Both the position numbers and the translations under genes were made by a program. Of a DNA stretch of 64,000 nt, positions 25,401-35,300 are shown in pieces. The notes under the pieces are model-generated. The model worked only from the letters and a program-made list of their open reading frames with translations, did no database searches and had not been told where the DNA came from. Each line of letters starts with the position of its first letter. The stretch's first letter is position 1. The DNA is from Watersipora subatra (taxonomy: Eukaryota; Bryozoa; Gymnolaemata; Cheilostomatida; Watersiporidae), in NCBI RefSeq assembly GCF_963576615.1, contig NC_088711.1, forward strand, positions 58,694,248-58,758,247. The letters run 5' to 3'.

Positions 25401-28400
25401 AATTATGGGAATATTCAAGCATGTAGAGCTGTGTACACAGCTCTACATGCTTGAATCGTCCATAGTATTAATGCCACTTTTAATAAGATGCAGATGAAGG
25501 CTGCACTAGAGCACATCTTGAAATAGATCATTTTGGGTTCGCAAGCATCAGTTATAGGTGTCAGTTAAGTGGCAGGCTACCTTGTTTCTGGTGCAACAAT
25601 ATAATAATTATTTCAACAGTATATTAGAATGGAAAATAAATTACTATCGACCAGTGTATAAATTGGCCACCAGTTATAGAGTCCCTGCATAAAACATTAA
25701 AGTTGTATGCAGACAAAAAATTTATGAGAATCAAAGATGCTAACTAACGAAGCACTGAAATGCCATACCTTGGTTTTTCTGGCCACCGTGAAAACACACA
25801 AATGAGTCTGAGGTTAGGAAGGTTACATATCTTTTATAAAAACGCTGTATAACCTGTTGGCAGCCATGTTTGTAGGTTTTGCACCATTAATTCATATCTT
25901 TTATCTTTGGTCGTAAAGTATTGGTAGCAGTAGCATCTAAAAATGGTTATTATCCTTTTATGGTTGACTTTTAAAATCTATTTCAATGTTTGTTTAATTT
26001 TATTATGGTGTGATTGGTTAAATTTCAGAATACATAAACGGAGTTCAAATAATGCCACAGATTTTGATTTGATTTTGCCACATAAGAAATTGTCTTCCCT
26101 GGGTACAAAAACAACCCACACCTATGAATATTTTTCATTTATAGTGCAAGTCACAATAAAATTTAAATATTAGACATTTTTACATGCTAGAGACCCAGTA
26201 GGGAAGAATACATGTAAAATATGTATTTGTTCTTCTAGGTACAAAAAAGGACAGCTAAAAACCAAATATAAGACAGAATCTTTCAATGGTACAATGGACA
26301 TTGATACCAATCTAAATGTTAAAGCTTCCCTCACTGCCGCGTAAGTTCATATCTCACTTTTGTCATATCGTACATTCGTTATAGTTTCACTTTATAGTTA
26401 TAGTTTTACTTTATAGTTATAGTTTCACTTTATAGTTATAGTTTCACTTTATAGTTATAGTTTCACTTTATAGTTATAGTTTCACTTTATAGTTATAGTT
26501 TCACTTTATAGTTATAGTTTCACTTTATGCCGTATGCTTTAACTCGACATTCTGTCTATTGTGTAGATACAAAAGTTATGTGTTTGGTTACCTCAATGCT
26601 TATGATGTCAATAGAGGCCAACTTTTGGGAAACAACTTTGCCATAAGCCATGTCGGTGAAGACTACAGCGTGAATGCTATAATGTAAGTATTATTAATAA
26701 TAGTATGTACATATTGCAAAACTTGTAAAATTTACCTCCACATTGTTTCTATATTCATTCTAAACAGTGCCATGTTATGGACAAAATTTATATTCTTTAC
26801 AGAGCTCATTTTTTCATTGAAAGTACGTTCAAATCTCAGCATATGAAGCTAAACAATTCCCAATCTTTTCATGTGTCATAGCAGTTGTATTTTATTAACT
26901 CATACCAGAGCCCAAAAATTAATATGTAGTTTTGTTTTGCATGAAAATAAATGCATTATATTAAACTATGTGAAAAATTAAATGGGTAACCCAAATTATA
27001 AAAACTAAATTAGAGCAATAATAAATCAAAGGTTTACATTGTTAAGTTATACCATGGAGACAGATGAATGGAGGTGTATAGGCTGGGCAATGTGTAGTCT
27101 CGGTAATTGAGTGATAAATGAGTGCAGCATAACTTATTCTCACTTACACCAGACATGGTTTAACTTTATTTATTTTTTTTCCTTTTATTTTCAATTTTAA
27201 CTTGCTTTTTACATAAAAATTTGGAATGTTTCGAGAAATTGGGAAGGTTGTTTGTTGTAAATTATTTCGCATGATGAGACTAATATTTATTCAAATTCTA
27301 TGTTACCTATAAAAATTGTGCAGGGGAGGTAGTTAGTAGAGGTGCATTGTATAAGCACTATACAAATATCTAAGTGAACCTGCTACATCAACCAAAACAC
27401 TTGCACCTATGCCGCATGCTTCTGATATGGCGTTACTTATTAACTTATACCAGATCTGTTTTGTATAGAAATGAGCAACAAAGCGTCTCAGCTTCCATCT
27501 ACCATAGGCTTAGCAGAAATCTAGAAACAGTTGTGGGTATAGGGTGGAAAGAACCCTTAATTTCACCGGCATTTAGAATGGGCTGTCGGTATATGGTGTC
27601 CAAAGACACGAGTGTACGAATGAAAGTGAATCAGCAGGGTCAAATAGGACTTTCTCTTCAACAAAACCTAGAAGGTGGTAAGTACAAATTATCCATGTTT
27701 ATGCAACTGCTAACAAGAAAATTGTTTACTTATTCACTGAATGAATAATAGTAGTTTGATGAGTAGATAGGGAATATATCATCAACATAAGTGCATTGCT
27801 AACTGGATGTACGAAATTAATACTTTTCTTTTAATTCAGCCAAGTATTGGATAGAGCAGAAAACTCTTTGTATTGAGTATTTGTGGCTTATCACTATTCC
27901 TTTAGCCGTTAACACTTTATAAATCAGTGCTTCAAGAATTGCTTAGAGTTAACCTTCTGTAAACAAGTCATAAGTTTCTTTATTATGCAAGAAAATAACT
28001 CGTATAGTGCAAAGAACAGTTTAATTTGTGAAATGGTGCATCCTTTTCAACTTATAATGCAAGTTTTATCAGATTTCATGTTTTTGGTGTGAAATCAGCT
28101 CATAAGTGAAACACTAAACTTCATACATAACGATCTTCAGGTCTACATTCCTTTTTTTTGTTGACTATCTGTGGTGTTCATTGAGGATGAATTCTTACTC
28201 TGTTACTCTCTCACTCTATTTGGATTTTTGTGAATTAATCCAGTGTCTTTATTTTGGCTCCAATTTCCATGCTTAAGCTGATGCTATTTTAATTATCAAA
28301 GTTTTTTTACTCAAGGTCTCCTTTCTATCTAAAATGAATCACAATCAGCTTAATGGTCATAAGCAGTTATTGATCGAATTCTTATTCCCTCAAACTCATG

Positions 28401-29036
28401 TTTTTTGCGAAAAACTTTTATTCAAGCTTTTAGGCTTCAGAATAAAACTTCCTCAATCACATTCAACATACTGTTGTCAACCTAAAGGTGTTTCACAAGA
28501 TGTTTAGCATGCTAGATACGTACTTGTGTAGCCAAATTATTTTACTTGTACCTTTACTTCTTCTGGCCCCCAACACTATAGGCACAAATCTGTTCCTTTA
28601 TACCTAAAATAATAATTGTGTCAAAAATTTCATTTGTAAGCAACACTCAACATCGAATTTCATATATCACTGGTTTCCGTGTTCATCAATTAATAACATC
28701 TCTCCGTTCTATAGAATTATTGGCCTTTCTTGCTCCACAATGGTTCGAATCATCATAGCCACTCAAAATTTGCTTTGATATGTAGAGCATTACAGAATTA
28801 TCTTTCCTGAAAATAAAACATCGTAAGAATATAAATAGTAATATGTTAGCTTAAGTGCAAATATATTCGAAATTTGACGTACAATTTTAAAGTTAACCTT
28901 TTGGTATTTCAAAACGATCTTTTTCATGCAAGTATGGTGCATTTTAGGTTTTGTTCTTACTCTCTCCGCTCTGCTGGATGGCAAGGACATTTCTGGTGGT
29001 GGACACGGTGCCGGTCTTGCAGTGGAGTATAACTAA
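10466..29036 (+). CDS. VDAC: Voltage-dependent anion channel (mitochondrial porin), copy B
   Basis: Exons 10466-10468 (ATG only, inferred), 16460-16520, 16750-16884, 23348-23468, 26239-26340, 26567-26683, 27469-27677, 28948-29036 (TAA). Phases and most exon lengths equal those of VDAC-A (135, 121, 117 and 209 nt identical), so the pair arose by tandem duplication. The product is about 278 residues with no internal stop. The N-terminal helix (PTFNDLGKAAKDLIDKGY), IEDK-x-x-DGLKVSLDG and C-terminal LSALLDG...GGGHGAGLAVEY are kept. The strand-4 motif is FLVKA instead of FVEKW: the Glu matching human E73 and the next Trp are lost. Introns are very long because of transposon insertions. Likely a functional, diverged outer-membrane channel, possibly with altered gating or partners; that part is inference. 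Confidence 0.9.
10469..12984. other. VDAC-B intron 1, left part
   Basis: AT-rich intronic sequence without a supported gene. It contains a 17-bp-arm hairpin at 11135-11174. At about 12841-12915 there is a partial copy of the outer end of the foldback element that starts at 12985. Confidence 0.5.
11135..11174. repeat. Short perfect hairpin
   Basis: Arms 11135-11151 and 11158-11174 (17 bp, perfect) separated by 6 nt; the arm begins ccaatgatatacagccc. Function unknown; it may be a remnant of a small inverted-repeat element. Confidence 0.8.
13745..13815 (+). repeat. tRNA-derived SINE-like segment (decayed)
   Basis: Resembles a tRNA-type promoter: a box-A-like TGGCGTAGTAG and, about 40 nt later, a degenerate box B (GAGTTTAATTGC). 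It is the inverted counterpart of the better-preserved segment at 13966-14038 within the same foldback element. Confidence 0.5.
13966..14038 (-). repeat. tRNA-derived SINE-like segment
   Basis: On the minus strand, a near-canonical box A (TAGCTCAGTGG) and box B (GAGTTAGAATCC) about 40 nt apart match an RNA polymerase III internal promoter. It lacks paired acceptor ends for a functional tRNA and lies inside an element, so a tRNA-derived SINE head is the better reading. Confidence 0.6.
14911..16459. other. VDAC-B intron 1, right part
   Basis: Starts with a (TA)n microsatellite at about 14911-14930. The remainder is AT-rich intronic DNA in which I see no gene or clear repeat. Confidence 0.5.
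16909..19397 (+). mobile_element. hAT (Charlie/ZBED5-like) DNA transposon, degraded
   Basis: The right end on the reverse strand begins CAGCGGTTCTCAACC, the classic Charlie-type hAT terminus; the left end is the decayed TAACGGTTCTCATC. Flanks are 8-bp near-duplicates ATTTAACT (16901-16908) and ATCTAACT (19398-19405). The 2.49-kb interior carries a broken transposase gene. It lies in VDAC-B intron 3, immediately after the exon ending at 16884. Confidence 0.88.
17238..18960 (+). pseudogene. hAT transposase (ZBED5-like) pseudogene
   Basis: Translated pieces in several frames follow the order of ZBED5/hAT transposases. They are an N-terminal KRRYNEDF start, a BED-type zinc finger remnant (CIICNEVLSSG...KHP, about 17303-17460), the HCMIHRQILARKTLP segment (about 17980-18050), a DLQKVAHLVEIFNILNELNL stretch (about 18315-18380), and a C-terminal dimerisation-type LTYLCETGF motif (about 18785). 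Stops and frame changes separate the pieces, so no functional enzyme can be made. The family's role is cut-and-paste transposition; several vertebrate ZBED genes are domesticated relatives. Confidence 0.85.
19442..20336. mobile_element. Tc1/mariner-type (Tigger-like) element
   Basis: Inverted ends CTGTAGGTGCTCCTACAAC / CAGTAGACGCTCCTATAAC with TA on both sides (19440-19441 and 20337-20338). TA target sites and CAGTAG-like ends suit the pogo/Tigger branch. At 895 bp it has no recognisable transposase and is probably non-autonomous. It starts about 36 bp after the duplicated flank of the hAT relic. Confidence 0.7.
20461..22360 (+). repeat. Dispersed repeat, copy 1 (interrupted)
   Basis: 20461-20877 and about 22031-22360 together match the continuous copy 2 at 23905-24535. 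Shared words include aactgctaggc, cagagttgtat, gattaaaatcaaat, aagcaaagcagg and cagttgattgaaca. About 1.15 kb of unrelated DNA (20878-22030) interrupts this copy. The family is not recognised; no coding frame is seen. Confidence 0.7.
20878..22030. mobile_element. Insertion splitting the dispersed repeat
   Basis: This block is absent from the homologous site in copy 2 (after tataaactg, near 24200). I see no clear terminal repeats or coding frame, so its class is unknown; it could be several events. Confidence 0.45.
22627..22720. repeat. Perfect 45-bp-arm hairpin
   Basis: Arms 22627-22671 and 22676-22720 are perfect reverse complements with a 4-nt loop (accc). It lies in VDAC-B intron 3. Transcribed, it would give a long, fully paired stem. 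It may be a young fold-back duplication, a tiny MITE, or a small-RNA precursor. Confidence 0.95.
23905..24535 (+). repeat. Dispersed repeat, copy 2 (continuous)
   Basis: Uninterrupted homologue of the repeat at 20461-22360, in the same orientation, in the next VDAC-B intron. Its continuity defines the insertion in copy 1. Confidence 0.7.
24536..26238. other. VDAC-B intron 4, right part
   Basis: AT-rich intronic DNA with a perfect 44-bp palindrome at 25413-25456. I see no supported gene. Confidence 0.5.
25413..25456. repeat. Perfect 44-bp palindrome without spacer
   Basis: Arms 25413-25434 and 25435-25456 are exact reverse complements; the centre reads gctgtgtacacagc. Spacerless palindromes of this length are unstable and often young. 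Confidence 0.95.
26382..26528 (+). repeat. 19-bp minisatellite in VDAC-B intron 5
   Basis: About 7.7 tandem copies of ttatagtttcactttatag with a single-base variant in one early copy. It lies in the 226-bp intron between exons ending at 26340 and starting at 26567. Confidence 0.92.
27678..28947. other. VDAC-B last intron
   Basis: AT-rich intron of about 1.27 kb; I see no gene or clear repeat. Confidence 0.5.
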
Positions 29037-29310
29037 GATAGCTTTCTATTTACATGTACATTGCACAGTTTTAAGCAGTTCTCATATATCCTACCATAAC
29101 AAGCTTGCCATAGTATTTTAAAAGTGATGTTCTTACTTTTTACATGAGGTTTTTTCTTAGTCAATCTTATTTAAAATGCTCAGATTGTAGATGCTTCATA
29201 ATTTATGGCTTCTCAACTGAACCGTCTTTCAATGTCAGGCTTTTAGAAATCGATACTGCACAAAATTGATCCAACTACATTTTAGTCGATAGTCTATAAT
29301 ATATTGGCTC

Positions 29311-29316
29311 TTTAAT
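29311..29316 (-). terminator. Poly(A) signal of the convergent gene
   Basis: ATTAAA on the minus strand, 69 nt after the stop codon at 29387-29385. Confidence 0.45.
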
Positions 29317-29337
29317 AGGAACTAGCAAGATATCAAA

Positions 29338-29343
29338 AATAAA
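29338..29343 (+). terminator. Poly(A) signal of VDAC-B
   Basis: AATAAA about 300 nt after the VDAC-B stop and just before the 3' end of the convergent coding region, so the two 3' UTRs probably overlap. Confidence 0.5.
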
Positions 29344-29384
29344 ATAGGAACAATTTCAATTCAAAAGGTATGTAATTGAATAAC

Positions 29385-32300
29385 CTATAGGACTGGCACA
29401 GCACTACTGGTTACATCTACAGATATACTAAACTCCTCAGTTTCATTCTCAAAGGAAGCTATACTCGGTGCTATGCATAGACTCTGATCAGATTGTGCAC
29501 TCTCAGTGTCAGCGCTAAACTGTATGCTGTTATTATTATTGACATCAGCAACGCGTCGAGCGGCATTCTCCAAAGGATTAGCTTTATGGGATGCATTATC
29601 AAACTCCTGGAAATCTGCAATAGAATTATTAGCTGCGGATGATGCGCTTATCATATCCACTGCAGGAATGTTTATGGCAAGTCTGTTAGGAAGGTTGGCT
29701 AGGTCGCCAAGAGACGATTCTGTTGCACTCAACTCTGGTGCTGTTTCGTAGGTTTCTTTATCCTCTCTTCCTGCGACTTGCTGATGGTTCACCTTGACAT
29801 TAGTTTTCTGTTGTTTTTCGATTGGGGGAGCCTTTCCCACTAATGTGACTGTTGCCAAGCCAACTGGTGTGTTATTAGTTCTAGTTCTATGTTCTTTGTA
29901 AGGAATTGACGTCGTTGCTGATTGTTCCTTGATTTCTTTTACTACAGCTTGGTCTGTCAATTCTTTTCTAAATAGGTGGTTTATTGGAGTAGTTATCTGA
30001 ACAAATGTTTTTTCTCCTTCCATTCCATTATGAGATATCGATGGAGTGGTTCCATTACCACTGTTGTAGCTAGGTACATATTTGGGTGGCCTTATTGGAG
30101 TTGCTGCCCTATCCGTTAAGCTTTGGCTAGTTTTGGGTCTCCCAGCAACCTTCAAAAATTGAGTTTGTCAGTTTTAGCTTTGTATAACATAATTTCATTA
30201 GTTTGAGGTTTTTCATTGATAAATGTGACTACTGCATGAGTTATGTATGAATCACATGAAACTTATTTATGTACTATTGTTTTGTTAAATCAAATCAATC
30301 TATAAAGGAACCAATAATAGATCAATAATGTTATCGTAATCTTTTAGAAAAATAGCGATTCTAACTTGACGCTAATCATAGTGATAAAGTTAATGTTTAC
30401 GTGTATATTCTCTCAATAATATGATTTTATTATGTAGTTCAAGTTGCACCTGATTATTCAAAACAATTGCTACTTGTTAAAGATAATGCGAGGTACAATA
30501 TTCACACCTTGGGTTTAAAAATGAGTCAAAATGCTAGAGAAATGTTCATTTTTGGAGTAGCTTTCTTTGTTATTAATGTATAAAATAATTCCGTATGGCC
30601 AGTTTTGCATATTTAATCATTGCAAATGTTTATCATCAGATAATGTATCAAACATGCCTAGCATCAAAATTTTTTGAATGGTGTTTTTTCAATTCTAGTT
30701 AGAAAGCTTGAACTAATGAGAAAATTTGCCAATTATAAAATCCATAGCAATCTTGCCGATCTTACCCTTTCAACAGGCTTTTCTGATACTACATTGTATG
30801 AAGGCATTGTAACTTGTCTCTGGATGCCAGACTTGACTTCTTCGAGTATATTTGGCGTCCGTCGGCTTGCTGTAAGCAGTTTGTAGTTTTTTGCAGCATA
30901 TTCATAAACAGGGTTGTGTGAGAACATTCGTTTTATGTAAGGAAAATCGTAATGACCAACTACACTCAAATCTTTAGGCCATTTATTTACCTCGTAAAAT
31001 TAATAGCAAATTGCAAACCTGAGAGAACTTGCGGAGGAAGTTTGGCTGTCATCTTTTTTGGTGACTTGTTTAGCGTTGAGGGTTGAGCAGTAGTGTTGTC
31101 AGGTGTGGGTGCAGCTAATCCTGCAGATTTGTTTTTCCGGCTTGAATGAGGGGTGTGAGACTCAAGTATCTCTTCATAAGTCATTTCAGCTTGATCCTGT
31201 AGCAGGTGATCACATAAAAAAGTTTTGTCAAAGCCACGTTAAAATATTCTATGACTATCCGGATGTGTCTAAAATATTAAGCTGATACAACTTTGGAACA
31301 ACAGTTGAGCAGAAACCTGATCTACAATTGTGATTGTGTTAGAAACAGTCAAAATATACTGTGGCAGCATTTATGTGGTGTTGATAAACAATAATTTTAC
31401 ATGCTTTTTCTTACCTCATGCCGCCGCCGAGCTGTTGCCAATTTGTGAGAAAGTAACATAGTCAGCCTGCCTTTGTCAGACTGAGCTGAAAGTGGCACAT
31501 ATGGCTTAATGTTTGGGCTGCTGTGGTAGATGACTGGAGTTGTCTTGTTCATCTGCAATCAAAGGTGATAGCTGTTTCACCTTCAGTGGGTGACTTATGG
31601 TGTAAGAGAACCAGCGCGTAAAGTTTAAAACTATTGCAATAAAAAACAAATCAGTTATAAAAAGATATAAAATTATTAAAGACATCTGTTTTATATACCT
31701 GGCAAAAAAATTGGGTAAGTGCATCCATATTGTTCTCTATGTTTCTAACATAAGCGGAAAGTAAACTAGATGAGGATGATGTATGAATTTTGTGGTATAA
31801 AGGTGTTCTTTAGAATACTAGTGATTGCATTTTTGTGCATAGTATATGGTCATAGGAAGTTTCTTCATTAATGAATAATTAGAAGGATGTCAAGAGTAAG
31901 ATTAGGATGGCATCACATTTTATAATCGTAGTCTGGCTGCAATTTTCATCAGTTGGGATCGAGCATCTACTGATCACCAAGGAGATGGAACTAGTCGATC
32001 AATAGCTCTTACCTGCTGCCTTGAGTTAAACTCGTTTATAGCCTTAGGGACTATCACCTTAGCCTTACTCTCCACATCCTGCCAGCATAAAGGAGGATTG
32101 AGGGGCTCATGTTTTTGGGCAATACTATGTGTCATATTTAGCAGAGAATCACACCTACAGATAAACCAATGGTAAATTCTACTCACATTGTTCTGCAAAC
32201 GGTGGCTGTTATAAGAGAAAAGTAGGATGAACAATATGAACAAGTACAGTATTTATATCGACTATAAATGTGTTGCTATACACAGTTTATTGTCATTAGG

Positions 32301-35300
32301 ATTCCCAGGTGTTTATTCGGGGCTGATTTTAAGCATCTAACAAATTATGCTGGAAAAAATATGCAAAATCAAGTCTTACAGCTCAGAATACGCTTTTGCT
32401 TATGATCTTGTTAGCATCCGTAAGCTTAGCTCAAAGCAAGTACATTTTTATCTCATGCAATATAAAGAGCAGTGAGTCGCTATGTAATGGTAATTCTATA
32501 CTTGAAATTCAGGCTACTGGTTCTGCAGTGGCAGCCCGATGCCATGACTATTTCCTACTATCTGTGTGCGTATCACATAATAGAAACTCGCATCAAAGTT
32601 GTTCCCTCTTACATGTAGACTTCTGAGTCTAAATATTATAATCGTCAATAATAAAAATTGATCTATTGATCTCTTAACTAGCTCTACTTGTTGGAGGTTA
32701 GAGAAGAAGGTAGATCTCTTGAGTATTTATCTATATCAGACAGTACAATTTACAAAACATTTAATGTTTTGTAATGGTAGTTTTAGGACCAGTTTATGTG
32801 TGTGCTTTTATTTAGCTTAAGTATAATTCATCTAGCACTGCTACAGATTCCAATAATAAAAATTGGCCCTTAAAAATCAATCTATCTGTCATCGGTAAGG
32901 TTGCTGGAATGCTTACTTGTCATAAAACACAGAATTATCATCAGCATCATCAAATTCTTGTCCAAGAAGCAACTTGCCGTTCTGCCCTATCCTGACCTTT
33001 TCTCCAAGGACAAGTTTTGCAGCTACATCAATACCGACACCAGCTTCTATGCTGAACCTCGGGTTCTCCTCTGGGCTCGATCGCTCTTCACCTAAAGCAA
33101 TCCCAAAGGCTGTAAACAACTGCTGAAATGAATTTTGTTCAATATGAAAAAGGCAGAAACTGTTTACAATGAAACCATTAACGAAAACTATGTGAGTTAT
33201 AAATGTAACAAAATAAATTCTTGGTAGAAGTTCATTAGTACTTCTAACACAATAATACAACGATTTCTGCTTTTGTGATATCGCTATATACATTTGTAGA
33301 CATTTGTCACACAAATTTACTGTGCGAACTCTAACGTGTCATGACAATTATTCTTAACATTAGCCTGTGAGTACACCATAAATATTTTTTTAGTTCTGGC
33401 ACAGATTCAAAATGTCTTACCTGGTGTAAAAGCTGAAAGGGCACCTGGAGAATCGCCCTCAAAGGTCAACCACTGCTGCAAAGCCTTATCCTTGGCCTCG
33501 GATTTGCCTCTAGCATATGCTCCTGAGCTGATGTATTGCCGCTCCTTAGAGTCCCACTGTTCCCTTATTAGGGCTGTGCAGAGCTGAAGAATATTCGCAG
33601 CATGTTAGTGGTCATGTGACAAGCTAGCTTTCAGCTGTGAATAGGACAGCAGGCAGATAGTCGATGATAGAGATCCAATACTGCACACAAAAGAATTCGT
33701 GACCATCTAAAGTTAGTCAAAGACAATTGTTGATAGATGAAATTGAACAAACAATGTCGCTATTGATATCTCTCTGACATCTATTCAAAGACGCTGCCAG
33801 TGTTTGCATTAGCCTTAGACTCTCGTTTTAGACGTTGGGGAGCTAAAAGCTATCTCTATTAGCATTAATGTATCTGAAGCTGGGGGCTCAATCTAGATTG
33901 TCAAACACCTGCCAATGATATCGTCTCTGTATGTGTAATGTGACCACACAGTGCTTGGCAACCAGCTGATTACAGATGATCTTTAGAGAGCTAGCTAATT
34001 ACTCAGCAAACTTGATAAATTAACTTTACATAATTGGAATGATTAATCGAAACATGAATCGTGAAGTTTATTCTGTAGACTTCACCAACTATTGATCAAG
34101 AACATGCTGCAGCAAGCATATCATCGATCCTATGTTAAAAAATTACGTCTAGATAGAAGGCTTGTCAAACATTTATGGTTTTATGGATCTGGTAAAAGTA
34201 TATTGCGCTGGAGACACTCATGCATAGCAGTACATCTGCCTATCCGCTTTACCATCACCCTATTCTTTCCTCAGGTCAGCAAGTCTTGTTCTAACATTTG
34301 ACGTTCTACGAATGCTATAATAAAATGCCTACCTGAATATTCTCCTTGCTATAAGCTGCTTTGATATCTATGGGTCGAAACCTGTAGAGTGTCGCATTGG
34401 TTTGAGGTCGTGTTAGCGCCTTCCCTGCGTTCACATGAATAAAGATATTGAATGCAACCACAATCCAAAGAATATTAATATAATAAAACAATATGCAAAC
34501 ATTCATTAGAACTCCACTGCTTGAACAAGAGGCTCCTTTAAAACTATTGTGTATGAAGTGTGCGAGACGTGTTCAAGTAGATCGAATGCTTTCACGTAAT
34601 TGTGTTTATTCAACACCCTTTAAAGAGTTTAATCTCAACATTGCCAGGCGTTTAAATCTTACACTGTGTGCGCATAATATCGTTTTGTCAAACAATTTTT
34701 TCACATTCATTTCTATGATAAAAGTTTCATGTTATGGTCTAAGATGATTGACGCAGTTGCATTGACAGGATTCAGGGCAGTATGCGGTTATGTAAACACA
34801 TTTGTATTGCCAGTTTTTCTACAAGACACTCTCCTTTCGTTAACGAGACTGACTGATGTTACTAATGCACCATCGCATTAGTAACTAAAAAGTTTACTAA
34901 TGCGATGGTGCTGATGCTTTAGTGGCCAAAGGCGTACATGTAGGTTAATATCTGTGCTACGCTCCGTACGCACTCACCATTCTTCAATAATAGTGAAGGC
35001 TAATTTCTAAGGTTTTTTTCTACTTCTTTGGGTCATGAAAAAAATTGTAATGCCGGCCCTAACATATTTAGCCAATGATACACGATCAATGCAAAGGCAC
35101 TTTAAACCAATACTGACACACTCAACCTAGTACAAATATCACTGGAAGTGCTAGCTGAGCGCATGCGTATCAAACATTAGGTTCTACAGCAAGTTCTTTG
35201 CTTCAATAAACACGCAATCATTTACATTAGGAATGTTTTCAGTTGTTTTTGAAGATTATCGATGCAATATTGGTGACATAGACATTTGCTAGAATGGTAA

